Assembly (NCBI RefSeq): GCF_900094545.1
Contig: NZ_FMAH01000007.1
Location: 62,001 to 126,000 of the forward strand
Direction: 5' to 3'
From: Martinezella miluonensis
GTDB lineage: Bacteria; Pseudomonadota; Alphaproteobacteria; Rhizobiales; Rhizobiaceae
DNA: 64,000 nucleotides
Shown piece after piece: positions 1-8,458 of the stretch (its first letter is position 1; the number at the start of each line of letters is the position of its first letter). A program made the translations under genes and the position numbers. The notes beneath the pieces were generated by a model, which saw nothing but the letters and a program-made list of their open reading frames with translations, did not search any database and was not told where the DNA came from.

Positions 1-18
1 AAGACTTGCGGTTCTAGG

Positions 19-522
19 TCAGTAACGGAAAAGGCGGCCCTCGACGGCCCATCCCGGCCCGCCAGCTATTTTTGATTCAGATAACACGCCGGGGGAAAGT
101 CCCGTCGGCGGGCCTACCGCCGACGGAAAGCCCATAACTGATGTTGATTGGACTTTCGCCTGTAGGTCGACGCCAGCGACGAAGCAGGGAACGTGATAGG
201 CCGCCAAACACGGTTGATGCCAAGCGGGCAAGGCTTGACGCCAGCGGGGGATGAAGATCGAGCCGAAGCTGGTGATCGTACGGCATTCCCCCTCGATGTC
301 GATATAGATTTCCGCGCCCAGATCGCGCGGATTGTCGAGGTCGCTGCCGGTCCAGATCAGGATCTCGTCATAATCGTGGATGTGTTCGGAAACCCAATGG
401 ATCGGCTGTTCGGTTTCCGCGATCCAGATATGCGTCATATGGATCGGAGACTTCGGCTGCACGAGGCTGCCGACAAGTTCGAACTTGCACACCGGCATTT
501 CAGGCGAACGTAACCGGCTCAT
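19..522 (-). pseudogene. Small cupin-like protein gene, frameshifted
   Basis: This is the last gene of the minus-strand operon. Its start overlaps the stop of the upstream AhpD-like gene (ATGA at 519-522), so it was translationally coupled. The first ~95 residues look like a real globular protein with a WVSEHIHDYDEILIWTG stretch, typical of a small beta-barrel (cupin-like) fold. After FGSIFIP the open frame turns into low-quality sequence. Removing one base from the run of five C (plus strand GGGGG at 245-250) restores a sensible continuation, AGVKPCPLGINRVWRP. I therefore read it as a +1 frameshift in a homopolymer, either a real mutation or a sequencing error. The restored frame also ends soon, at a TAG in the 110-125 region, so more decay downstream is likely. 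No function is assigned; the operon suggests a role with the flavin monooxygenase. Confidence 0.55.
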
Positions 523-1121
523 TGGGCCGGCAGCGGCTCGCCGAGCGACAGCATGAGCCGGTTCGCCCAGTTGAAGAAGGCGGCCCCATGGATGACGTCG
601 GCGATCTCCAGATCGCTCAAGCCTTCGTCCCGCAGCTTTCCGATCTCTTCCACTCCGAATTTAGACGGCGTCTCCGTCAGCGCGACGGAAGACGATACGA
701 TCGCATTCCAGCGACTGCCGAGATCCGTGCCGGTGCCCTCATCGAGCAGACGCTGGACATCGTCGCTGCGCTTCGAATGATGCGAGGCAAAGCGGGAATG
801 AACGGAAGCGCAGAATATGCAGCCGTTGGTGCGTGACGCGGCGGTTGCGGCAAGCTCGCGTTCGGCGCGCGGCAGCCCGGCCTCGACACTGTAGAAGATA
901 TCCTTGTCGGTTTTCGTCCGCGCCTCGAGAATCTCCGGATCGCGGGCCAGAAGCATGAAGTAGGGCGACTTGGCGCGCGACGCATCGACGAGCCCTCGCC
1001 AGTGACGCTCGGTCAGTTCTTCCTCGGGAAGCGGGCTCAGCCAGGGTGTCCAGCCGATTTCCTTCTGGGTGAAAACATTGGGCCGGTCTTCGATGGCGGG
1101 ATGAATGACGGTGTCGGTCAT
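519..1121 (-). CDS. Alkylhydroperoxidase (AhpD)-domain protein, Avi_7169-like
   Basis: A 200-residue protein of the carboxymuconolactone decarboxylase/AhpD fold. The CxxCxxxH active-site motif is present (Cys101, Cys104, His108, in GCIFCASVHSRF) and follows an ERELAATAASRTN helix, as in peroxidatic AhpD proteins. The whole protein resembles the family called alkylhydroperoxidase domain protein Avi_7169, which is known to occur beside a CMD protein, a luciferase-like monooxygenase and a family-5 transporter, exactly as here. It probably reduces a peroxide or disulphide linked to the monooxygenase reaction; the substrate is unknown. It lies 19 bases after the CMD gene and overlaps the next gene by 4 bases. 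Confidence 0.85.
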   Translation of the reverse strand: MTDTVIHPAIEDRPNVFTQKEIGWTPWLSPLPEEELTERHWRGLVDASRAKSPYFMLLARDPEILEARTKTDKDIFYSVEAGLPRAERELAATAASRTNGCIFCASVHSRFASHHSKRSDDVQRLLDEGTGTDLGSRWNAIVSSSVALTETPSKFGVEEIGKLRDEGLSDLEIADVIHGAAFFNWANRLMLSLGEPLPAQ

Positions 1122-1140
1122 AAGAACTATCCTTCTACAA

Positions 1141-1764
1141 TTAGGCCGAAACAGCCTGCTCGATGCTGGCGGTGCTCAATGCGCTCAGACCGGCGACCAC
1201 CCGAATTTGGAACGAAAGAAAGGCAACGATTTGCGATAGCGTCACGACGCCCGTCGTCGTCCAGCCGGCATTCAAAAGCCGCTGCAACGCCTCAGCACTC
1301 GCTTCGCGTGGGCGATAGACGAGAAGATGGGCATGTTCGAATGCTGCGGAGAGTTTGCTGCCGAGAGCCAAGCGCGTCGCTTCCGACACATGGTAGACAA
1401 GCCCCTCACGATCCTCTGCAGAAAGCGGTCCCGCAGGATAGTGCCCATAGGGGCCGACAGTGCGGCCACCATCCGCTTCCGCCTTGACGGCATCGATCAG
1501 CGCGCGCGAGCTTTCCGCCTTCTCCAACGCAGCCAGATAAAACCGGCTCACATTATCAGCCACATGCAGACCGGCGACGAACGATGCCAGAGCAAAGCGT
1601 TCGCTGCGACTTACATCGCCCTCATGGGCAGGCTCGAAGAGAGCTTCGTAGCTCTTTTGAGCATTATCCCGCGTTTGCGGCCTTGCCGTTCTCAAGGCAT
1701 GTAGCGAGGATCCCTCGCGGATGCCTGCCAGCAGATCGATGACGTCAGTTGTCGACGAGGTCAT
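1141..1764 (-). CDS. CMD-domain protein, Avi_7170-like
   Basis: A 207-residue helical protein related to the carboxymuconolactone decarboxylase superfamily, matching in context and length the CMD domain protein Avi_7170 family. Unlike its downstream neighbour it has no cysteine at all, so it cannot use the CxxC peroxidatic mechanism. It may be a structural partner of the AhpD-like protein or act on another substrate. The gap to the monooxygenase gene upstream is about 30 bases, consistent with one transcript. The family call is from memory of sequence style and neighbourhood, not from a search. Confidence 0.8.
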   Translation of the reverse strand: MTSSTTDVIDLLAGIREGSSLHALRTARPQTRDNAQKSYEALFEPAHEGDVSRSERFALASFVAGLHVADNVSRFYLAALEKAESSRALIDAVKAEADGGRTVGPYGHYPAGPLSAEDREGLVYHVSEATRLALGSKLSAAFEHAHLLVYRPREASAEALQRLLNAGWTTTGVVTLSQIVAFLSFQIRVVAGLSALSTASIEQAVSA

Positions 1765-1794
1765 GGATATACCTTCTCTTTATTGGTTCGTGTT

Positions 1795-2844
1795 TCACGC
1801 GGAGGCCGCAAGTTGCGGACCTTTGTTGGCGAATATCTGCGGCAACCAGCCGAGGGCGGGCGCAACCTTCTGCGAAATCAGCTCGAGGGAGCGAAGGATG
1901 TAATCGTGCGGCGGATCGATGGAATGCACCTGGAAGACCAGATCCGTGACGCGTTCAAGGGCAGTATCTGCACGCAAGGAGGCGATAACATCCTCGGGCG
2001 TGCCGACATGCACATCGAATGCCTTGATGAGATCAGCCGTCGTTTCGCCGCGAACCTTGAAACCGCTGGCGGCAAAGCGCTCGGCACTCCGGCGCAGGCC
2101 GATATCGGCAAGGCGAAGCGCTTCCTTGCGATCATCGGCGACGAAGAGGCTGCGTGATCCCAGTATCCGCGGTGCTCGACCCTTCGGCAGAGCCGCGAAA
2201 TAGGCATCGATAATGGGATTTTGCAGATCCCAAAGCTCGGCATCCGGCGTCTCGTCCGGGCGCGGCTGCGTGCGAGACAGCATCAGGCCGTCACCATCTT
2301 TGCCAGCCCGCTCGCCGCCGCCGACGGAAAAGGTTGCCTGCCAAACCCTGTCTATGAGATGCGGCGCAACCGGATAGAGATGGTTGCCACCGGCAAGCTC
2401 CTGCCCGGCCCACGCATCGCGAATGAGCGTCAGATACTTGCCGTAGATCGGCCCGCGATCAGCGCTTTCGATTCCAAAGGGGAGAAATGCCTGTGGCGTG
2501 CCACCCGTGCCAAAGCCGACCTCCAGACGCCCTTGCAGCAGAAGGTCGAGCACGGCGGTGTCTTCCGCAACGCGGACGGGATTTTCCATCGGCAGCGTGA
2601 TGACGCCCGTCCCCAACCGGATGCGCGACGTGCGCGAGGCAAGACCGGCCAGGAAAACCAGCGGCGCCGGTAGACCGCCCTCTTCGCCATTGAAGTGATG
2701 CTGCGCCACCCAGGCACTGTCAAAGCCCTGCGCTTCCGCATGAATGATCTGCTCGCTCACGAGCCGATAGCGCTCGGCAGCATCAGCCTGATCGAGGACG
2801 CGGCTGAAAAAGCCCAGTCGTTTGGGAGAAACTGGCGTGCTCAT
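1795..2844 (-). CDS. Putative FMN-dependent luciferase-like monooxygenase, KPN_01858-like
   Basis: A 349-residue TIM-barrel protein of the bacterial luciferase-like superfamily. Typical features are the early KRLGFFSRVLD strand, AQHHFNGEEGGLPAP (the flavin-pocket His region), RIRLGTGVITLPMENPVRVAE, and the downstream GRLEVGFGTGGTP phosphate-binding loop. It would oxidise a small organic substrate with FMNH2 and O2, and no flavin reductase is seen nearby. I start at the ATG at 2844 because AGGA lies 7 bases before it; an ATG at 2859 has no clear ribosome site and would overlap the ATPase stop. Family and operon fit the set named KPN_01854/01858 and Avi_7169/7170. The physiological substrate is unknown. 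Confidence 0.85.
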   Translation of the reverse strand: MSTPVSPKRLGFFSRVLDQADAAERYRLVSEQIIHAEAQGFDSAWVAQHHFNGEEGGLPAPLVFLAGLASRTSRIRLGTGVITLPMENPVRVAEDTAVLDLLLQGRLEVGFGTGGTPQAFLPFGIESADRGPIYGKYLTLIRDAWAGQELAGGNHLYPVAPHLIDRVWQATFSVGGGERAGKDGDGLMLSRTQPRPDETPDAELWDLQNPIIDAYFAALPKGRAPRILGSRSLFVADDRKEALRLADIGLRRSAERFAASGFKVRGETTADLIKAFDVHVGTPEDVIASLRADTALERVTDLVFQVHSIDPPHDYILRSLELISQKVAPALGWLPQIFANKGPQLAASA

Positions 2845-2848
2845 GACA

Positions 2849-4534
2849 TTATCCTGCATTGCTTTGGGGCTGGTGAAGAGCGATCGAGTATTTCTTGCCG
2901 GGAATGGCCTCGATCAGCTCGCGGGTATAGTCGCTACGAGGATTGCCGAAGACCTCTTCTACAAGGCCGTCTTCGACCAGCTTACCGTTGTGAAGAACCG
3001 AGACCGTGTCGGCGATCTGACGCACCACGGCGAGATCGTGCGAAACGAAGAGATAGGTCAGACCAAGCTCGCGCTGAAGACCATCGAGCAGTGAAAGGAT
3101 CTGCGCCTGAACCGTCACGTCGAGCGCGGAGACCGCTTCGTCCAGCACCAGGATCTGCGGATCCAGCACCAGCGCGCGGGCGATGGCGACACGCTGACGC
3201 TGACCGCCGGAAAGCGCATGCGGCCGCCGCTGCAAGACATCCGCCGGCAAGCCGACCTTCTCGATGACGGCCGCGACCTTTTCCAATCGCTGCGCCCTCG
3301 GCAGCGGGTCGAAGTTCAACAACGGCTCTTCGACAATTGCGGAAATCGTCTGGCGTGGATCAAGCGAGCCGAAAGGATTTTGATAAACGAGCTGGATCTT
3401 CTTGCGGAAGAGCCGCAATGTTTCGCCGCGCAACGACGCCAGATCAAGCCCGTCGATAATGACCCTTCCGGCCGTCGGGCGCTGGAATGCGGAAACGATG
3501 CGAATGGTCGTCGTCTTGCCGGAACCGGACTCTCCGACGATCGCATGGGTCGTGCCGCACTTGACGCGAAAAGATAAATCATCGACCGCCTTTAGGCCGC
3601 CATCCTTGCCGCCGATGCCGAACTCCTGCACCAGCCCTTCGACCACGACGATGTCATCGCCCCGCCCGGCCTTCGCCTCGACGGAATTCGCGGGAGAATG
3701 TGATTGAGCGACATTCAGCGAAGGTGCATCGGCCAGCAGCCGACGCGTATAGGCGCTTTGCGGGTTCTTCAGAAGCTCGGCGGTCGGCCCCTGCTCCTGA
3801 ATACGGCCATTCTGCAGGACAACGAGCCTGTCGGAGCGATCGGCTGCGACGCCGAGATCGTGCGTGACCAGCAGAACGGCTGCCCCATATTCACGTCTGA
3901 GATCGTCGATCAGGTCGAGGATGTGCCTCTGCACAGTCACGTCAAGCGCGCTGGTCGGCTCGTCGGCGATGATCAGCGACGGCTTGAGGGCAATGGCGAT
4001 GGCGATCAGCACGCGCTGCCGCATTCCGCCCGAGAGTTCATGCGGATATTGGCGCGCACGAAGCTCAGGGTGGCTGAGGCCGACACGATCCAGCAGCTCG
4101 ATAGCCTGCAGATAGGCAGCGACGCGAGGCGCCCTGCGATGAATGACCAGAACTTCGGCAACCTGCTCGCCGATCGTCCTGACGGGATTGAGGGAATTGC
4201 CGGGGTCCTGCGGCACCAGGCTGATGACGGAACCGCGGATCGCATCGAGCCGCTTTTGCGGCCAGCCGGCAATATCCTGGCCATTGAGCCTGATCCGACC
4301 GCCCTCGAGATGGCCGTTCTGCGGCAGCAAGCCAATGATGGCTTGAGCCGTCGAGCTCTTGCCTGAACCGGATTCACCGACCAGCGCAACGACCTCGCCG
4401 GCATTCACGGTGAAGTCGATGCCATGAACCGCCGTGCGAGAGCCGCTGCGATCGCGATAGGCGATCTTCAGGCCGGAAACATCCAGCACCGGCACGGCAG
4501 ACTCATTTGTTTTGTCGGATGTCTTATGGCTCAT
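2849..4534 (-). CDS. Dpp/Opp-type ABC transporter, fused double ATPase
   Basis: A 561-residue protein with two full ABC ATPase domains in tandem (DppD-DppF fusion). Domain 1 has Walker A GESGSGKSS near residues 53-61 and signature LSGGMRQR. Domain 2 has GESGSGKTT, signature LSGGQRQRV and Walker B ILVLDEAVSALD. Each domain carries the C-terminal oligopeptide-family tail with the YTRRLL/YTRELI motif. The open frame runs upstream to 4912, but the real start is the ATG at 4532-4534, which overlaps the permease stop (ATGA) and begins MSHKTSDK. It energises import of the substrate bound by the 6444-8078 protein. Confidence 0.93.
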   Translation of the reverse strand: MSHKTSDKTNESAVPVLDVSGLKIAYRDRSGSRTAVHGIDFTVNAGEVVALVGESGSGKSSTAQAIIGLLPQNGHLEGGRIRLNGQDIAGWPQKRLDAIRGSVISLVPQDPGNSLNPVRTIGEQVAEVLVIHRRAPRVAAYLQAIELLDRVGLSHPELRARQYPHELSGGMRQRVLIAIAIALKPSLIIADEPTSALDVTVQRHILDLIDDLRREYGAAVLLVTHDLGVAADRSDRLVVLQNGRIQEQGPTAELLKNPQSAYTRRLLADAPSLNVAQSHSPANSVEAKAGRGDDIVVVEGLVQEFGIGGKDGGLKAVDDLSFRVKCGTTHAIVGESGSGKTTTIRIVSAFQRPTAGRVIIDGLDLASLRGETLRLFRKKIQLVYQNPFGSLDPRQTISAIVEEPLLNFDPLPRAQRLEKVAAVIEKVGLPADVLQRRPHALSGGQRQRVAIARALVLDPQILVLDEAVSALDVTVQAQILSLLDGLQRELGLTYLFVSHDLAVVRQIADTVSVLHNGKLVEDGLVEEVFGNPRSDYTRELIEAIPGKKYSIALHQPQSNAG

Positions 4535-5442
4535 CTGCCAATCTCCGCGATCGAACGGCTGATACGATTGATCGAGATCACCACGAGCACGACGACGAGG
4601 CCAGGCGCCGTCGTCAGCCACCAGGCGGTTGCGATGTAATTGCGCCCTTCCGCGATCAAGAGCCCCCATTCCGGCGTTGGCGGCGGCGCCCCATAGCCAA
4701 GAAATCCGAGTGTCGACAGCTGGAGGATGGCCCAGCCGGATTGGAGTGCGGCGAAGGCGATCACTGACGTCAGCGAGTTCGGAAGAATATGGCGCCACAG
4801 CACGCGGACAAACGTGCCGCCGCTGCCGAATGCAGCCTCGACATAGTCGCTTCGCCGAACCGTGACGACTTCCGAGCGAACCAGGCGCGCAAACTTGGCA
4901 ATCAACGTGCAACCGACAGCGATCGCGGCATTGACGGTCCCGAAACCAAGGAGAACGATGATGCTGAGCGACAGCAACAGGTCGGGGATCGACAGCATCA
5001 CATCGACGATGCGCATGATCACCGTTTCGATCCGTCCGCCGAGCGATCCCGCCAGTACGCCCAGCACCGTACCGACGACGAGCGCGATGCCGACAGCGGC
5101 AAGCGCTCCCGACAGAGAGTGGATCGAGCCATAGACGATGCGGGCGTAAAGATCACGGCCGAGCGCGTCCGTGCCGAGAATATGAGCGGCGTTTGGCGCC
5201 TTCAGGTGCTGGCCGGGCAACCCTTCCACCGGGTTGTAGCTCGTAAAGACGCCGGGAAAAAGCGCCCACAGGACGGCCACGGTCAATATGAATATGGCAA
5301 GAAGCAAGCTCGGCCGGAAAGGAAGCGAAAAGCGGCGCGCAAGCGGCCTGCCGTCTTCGCGGGCCGGCTGCGCCGACAGGCTTTCCGGAGCATCGGCATG
5401 TTCGAGCGGGCGATGGAGATCCGCTGTATAGAAATTCGACAT
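4531..5442 (-). CDS. ABC transporter permease, DppC-like
   Basis: A 303-residue inner-membrane permease with an N-terminal cytoplasmic stretch, a first membrane helix near residues 45-65, LGTDALGRDLYARIVYGS (the hallmark of DppC/OppC proteins), and an EAA loop at VEAAFGSGGTFVRVLWRHIL. About five to six membrane spans follow. Its start overlaps the stop of the DppB-like gene (TGATG at 5440-5444) and its stop overlaps the ATPase start, so the three are tightly coupled. It pairs with the DppB-like permease to form the channel. Confidence 0.93.
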   Translation of the reverse strand: MSNFYTADLHRPLEHADAPESLSAQPAREDGRPLARRFSLPFRPSLLLAIFILTVAVLWALFPGVFTSYNPVEGLPGQHLKAPNAAHILGTDALGRDLYARIVYGSIHSLSGALAAVGIALVVGTVLGVLAGSLGGRIETVIMRIVDVMLSIPDLLLSLSIIVLLGFGTVNAAIAVGCTLIAKFARLVRSEVVTVRRSDYVEAAFGSGGTFVRVLWRHILPNSLTSVIAFAALQSGWAILQLSTLGFLGYGAPPPTPEWGLLIAEGRNYIATAWWLTTAPGLVVVLVVISINRISRSIAEIGR

Positions 5443-6383
5443 CAGTTGGCTCCAAGCCTTGCTTTGAGGCGCGGATCGAGGATCGGATAGAGCAGGTCGA
5501 CGATCAGGTTGATCGTGACGAAGGCGGCCGCCGAAATCACGACGATCGCCTGCAGCACAGCGACGTCCTGTGCATCGACCGCATGTTTCGTCAGATTGCC
5601 GATGCCGTTCAGCCCGAACACCGTTTCGGTAACGACCGCCCCGGCGATCAGCTCGCCGAACAGGAGGCCCGCAACCGTCAGCACCGGAAGCAGCGTATTC
5701 TTGGCGACGTGGCGCCAGAGGACCTGTCCGTGCGAAGCGCCCTTGGCACGAGCCACCGAAATGAAGGGACGCGTCAAGACCTCATCGATGTTTCGCAAAA
5801 TGATCTGCGCGAGTGGCGCCGAAATCGGAATGGCAACCGTCAGGATCGGCAGGACCAACCCCTGCCACGGACCGGGATCGATGACCGGCACCAGCCGCAG
5901 CCGAAACGAGAAGATCTGGATGAACATGATGCCGAGCCAGAAGGTCGGCACGGATATGAACAGCGATGGCAGCGACTGCATGAAACCACGCAACCAGCCA
6001 AAACCGGATAGATTGGCCAGGATGGCGATGACGACGGCGAGGATCGCGGCAAGCAGGAAGCTGAAGCCGGCGAGAAGCAAGGTCGACGGCAGGCTGACGG
6101 CAAGCTGCGAGCTCACGGCGACACCTGCCTGCAGCGAATAGCCGAAATTGCCGGACAGGAAGCTCCATACCGTATGGATATATTGCTGCAGCACCGATCC
6201 ATCGGCCCCATAGGCGGCTCTGATATCGGCAAGCTGCTCCGGGCTCAGCCCGTAATCGGGGCTCTGGAACTTGATGAGGATCGCATCGCCCGGCATCGAT
6301 TGCAGCAGCACGAACGAAACGGTGAAGGCGGCCCAAAGAACAAGCAGGGCCTGTCCGATCCTCGTTAAGATGTATTTCGTCAT
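5442..6383 (-). CDS. ABC transporter permease, DppB-like
   Basis: A 313-residue permease with the standard DppB N-terminus (first helix, then SMPGDAI and a periplasmic loop with LSPEQLADIRAAYG). The EAA loop is VARAKGASHGQVLWRHVAKN and the C-terminus has the VFGLNGIGNL signature of this family. It lies 60 bases after the binding-protein gene, and that gap holds a strong hairpin. It forms the heteromeric channel with the DppC-like partner. Confidence 0.93.
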   Translation of the reverse strand: MTKYILTRIGQALLVLWAAFTVSFVLLQSMPGDAILIKFQSPDYGLSPEQLADIRAAYGADGSVLQQYIHTVWSFLSGNFGYSLQAGVAVSSQLAVSLPSTLLLAGFSFLLAAILAVVIAILANLSGFGWLRGFMQSLPSLFISVPTFWLGIMFIQIFSFRLRLVPVIDPGPWQGLVLPILTVAIPISAPLAQIILRNIDEVLTRPFISVARAKGASHGQVLWRHVAKNTLLPVLTVAGLLFGELIAGAVVTETVFGLNGIGNLTKHAVDAQDVAVLQAIVVISAAAFVTINLIVDLLYPILDPRLKARLGAN

Positions 6384-6408
6384 GGCGAATGGCCTGTCGT
6401 TATGAAAA

Positions 6409-6435
6409 TGCAGCCCGGCCTACGGACGGGCTGCA
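6409..6435. other. Hairpin between binding-protein and permease genes
   Basis: A perfect 9-bp inverted repeat (TGCAGCCCG / CGGGCTGCA) with a 9-base loop lies in the 60-base gap after the binding-protein stop codon. No T run follows on the minus strand, so it is more likely an mRNA-stabilising or attenuating hairpin that raises binding protein over permease than a full terminator. Confidence 0.6.
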
Positions 6436-6443
6436 GGAGATGC

Positions 6444-8078
6444 TCAGTGCGCGGCAAGCCAGACGCTGTAGAAGGAGGGCCGGCCGACAGCTTCGAAGGC
6501 CACGCCCTTGACGTAGGCAGCTCCCGCAAAAACCTGCGGCTCCTCGAAGAAGGGAATGACGTAGGCGGCATCAAGCAGATAATCCTGGGCAGCCTTTGCC
6601 GCCGCCAAGCGCTTGTCGCGATCCGTCTCCGAAGCGATGGCTTCCAGAAGGCCGTTCAACTTGTCGTCCGAGAAGGTTGCCTTGGCATTGAGACCACCCT
6701 TCTGGAGAAGCGCGTCGCGGTTCTTCGGATAGAACTGGCTCTTGATGACGTCGGGATCGGCGCGGCCTACTTCGGCGACAACCAGCGGCGTCTTTGCCGG
6801 ATCAACATTGTCGGTGACCAGATTTCCGGAGGTGCCGGCAAGCACCTGAAGCTTGACGCCGATCTTGGCCCATTGCTGGGCGACAAGCTGCAAGACCGCC
6901 TTGTTCTGCGGCTGCGGCAGAGATTCATAAACGGCGAGCGACAACGGCTTGCCGTCCTTCTGGCGTACACCGCCCGTACCCTTCTTCCAGCCGGCCTCAT
7001 CGAGCAGCCTTTCGGCAAGCGCCTGATCGTGGGTGAGCTTCGAAGACAGATCGTCGTACCCGGCCGCCGCCGACGAAATCACCGACTTTGCCTGCGGATA
7101 ATTCACCGAAAACAGCGTGTCGACGATCTCCTTGCTGTCAGTCGCATGCAGCAGCGCCTGACGCACCTTGAGATCGGCGACAAGCGGGTTATCCGGCCGG
7201 AAGGCAACGCTGTCGTTCACCCCGCGCGTCGGCGCGGCATAGATCGCAAAACTCTGATCGCTCACCTGCTTTTCGTCATAGGCCTGAAGCTGGCGAATGA
7301 AATCGGCCTGCCCCGAAAGCAGCGCGCCGATACGTACGCTGTCTTCGCCGGTGATGATGTACTTGATGCCGTCGAGATAGGCGCGGCCCTGATGCTCGAA
7401 CTTGGCCGGACCCCAAATGTAGTCGGAACGTACCTTCAGCGAGAGCTGCTTGCCGAGCGTCTCGCTCTCGACGACAAAGGGGCCGGAGCCGATGATTTTC
7501 GTCGCATCGCCCAGCTGGTCAAAAGACAAAGCGAGCGTCTTCAGCGAGACGAGGCCGGAACCGATCACCGACGTCCCCTGAAGGAAGCCGGGCGACGGCT
7601 TCTTGAAGTAGAACTTGACGGTATGGGGATCGACGACCTCGCTGTGATCGTAATTGTTGATCACCTCGGAGGCCGGCTGCTTAAGCTCCTTGTTGCCGAG
7701 GCCGAACGTGTCGTAATTCTTGGCAACGGCGTTGGCATCAACAGGTGTTCCGTCGGAGAAGGTCACGCCCCTGCGGATCTTGAAGGTGTATTCCGTGGCC
7801 TTGTCGTTGACCGTCCAGGATTCGGCAATCCAGGGCTCGATCTGCAGCGTCTTCGGGTTCTGATATGTCAGCTTGTCGGTGATCTGGTTCAGAATGCCGC
7901 CGTTCGGGTAGAAGCCGCCGGCCGGCGGATAAAGATTGGTATGGGCCTGCTGCTCCAGGTAAATCAGCGTGCCGCCCTGTACGGGCTTGCCCTCATCGGC
8001 GGCGAATGCGACCGATGAAGCAAGCAACGATAGGCCGGCAGCCAGAGTAAATGCCTTGAAATTGGCTGCGATCGTCAT
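6444..8078 (-). CDS. ABC transporter substrate-binding protein, family 5, KPN_01854-like
   Basis: A 544-residue periplasmic solute-binding protein. A Sec signal peptide covers residues 1-26 (hydrophobic core FTLAAGLSLLASSVAFA, then ADEG). The mature part has the family-5 marks: GGTLIYLEQ at the N-terminus, TFSDGTPVDANAVAKNYD, and VRQALLHATDSKEIVDTLF. It is the first gene of the operon, with GAGGGA before the ATG. Its neighbours match the set in which this binding-protein family (KPN_01854) occurs with a luciferase-like monooxygenase. The bound ligand is unknown; linkage to a flavin monooxygenase suggests a small organic compound rather than a peptide. Confidence 0.9.
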   Translation of the reverse strand: MTIAANFKAFTLAAGLSLLASSVAFAADEGKPVQGGTLIYLEQQAHTNLYPPAGGFYPNGGILNQITDKLTYQNPKTLQIEPWIAESWTVNDKATEYTFKIRRGVTFSDGTPVDANAVAKNYDTFGLGNKELKQPASEVINNYDHSEVVDPHTVKFYFKKPSPGFLQGTSVIGSGLVSLKTLALSFDQLGDATKIIGSGPFVVESETLGKQLSLKVRSDYIWGPAKFEHQGRAYLDGIKYIITGEDSVRIGALLSGQADFIRQLQAYDEKQVSDQSFAIYAAPTRGVNDSVAFRPDNPLVADLKVRQALLHATDSKEIVDTLFSVNYPQAKSVISSAAAGYDDLSSKLTHDQALAERLLDEAGWKKGTGGVRQKDGKPLSLAVYESLPQPQNKAVLQLVAQQWAKIGVKLQVLAGTSGNLVTDNVDPAKTPLVVAEVGRADPDVIKSQFYPKNRDALLQKGGLNAKATFSDDKLNGLLEAIASETDRDKRLAAAKAAQDYLLDAAYVIPFFEEPQVFAGAAYVKGVAFEAVGRPSFYSVWLAAH

Positions 8079-8458
8079 TGAAATCCCTCGAAAACTGAAT
8101 GCTCACCGAGGGTATAGGAGGCATTTGACTAATCCAATATAGTCCATGGAATTAGTCTTCTATTTTTCGCAAGACCGTTGAAATAACATCCGCCAAGTTT
8201 CCGTTCATCTGCAACTTGCTGTCTCGTCGGCCTGATGACGGGTGCGATCGCCTCGCCGTTCGATGGGCAGCGCAGCACCCTCGAGTTATGACGGTCAGAC
8301 CAAGGGGACGCCGCCGGCCTGCCATTAAAGGACATCATCCCGACGGGCGGAACGGGCGGCATGCTCTTTGCCCGGTATATGAGCACCTTTCCTCGCACCC
8401 GAACACCGCCACAGCCTTGCCCGCCCGGCTAGCCGCCCCAAACGAGAAACGTGGCGGT
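8079..8458. other. Intergenic region upstream of the transporter-monooxygenase operon
   Basis: The 380 bases between the binding-protein start and the end of the XRE regulator gene. Apart from the inverted repeat at 8127-8157 I see no gene, RNA or terminator. Short open frames here lack ribosome sites and coding character. Confidence 0.5.
8127..8157. promoter_or_regulatory. Inverted repeat, probable operator of the 8078-19 operon
   Basis: GACTAATCCA at 8127-8136 faces TGGAATTAGTC at 8147-8157, an almost perfect palindrome with one extra base in the right arm. It lies 49-79 bases upstream of the binding-protein ATG, where a repressor or activator would bind. A weak promoter reading (TTGGAT, then TATACC, 15-base spacer, minus strand) overlaps it. 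The upstream XRE-type regulator at 8459-9226 is the obvious candidate to bind here, but that is inference. Confidence 0.5.

Noticed and set aside
4535-4912. N-terminal extension of the fused ATPase reading frame to 4912
   Set aside because: It lies wholly inside the DppC-like permease gene in another frame, has no membrane or domain match, and the ATG at 4534 forms a normal ATGA overlap.
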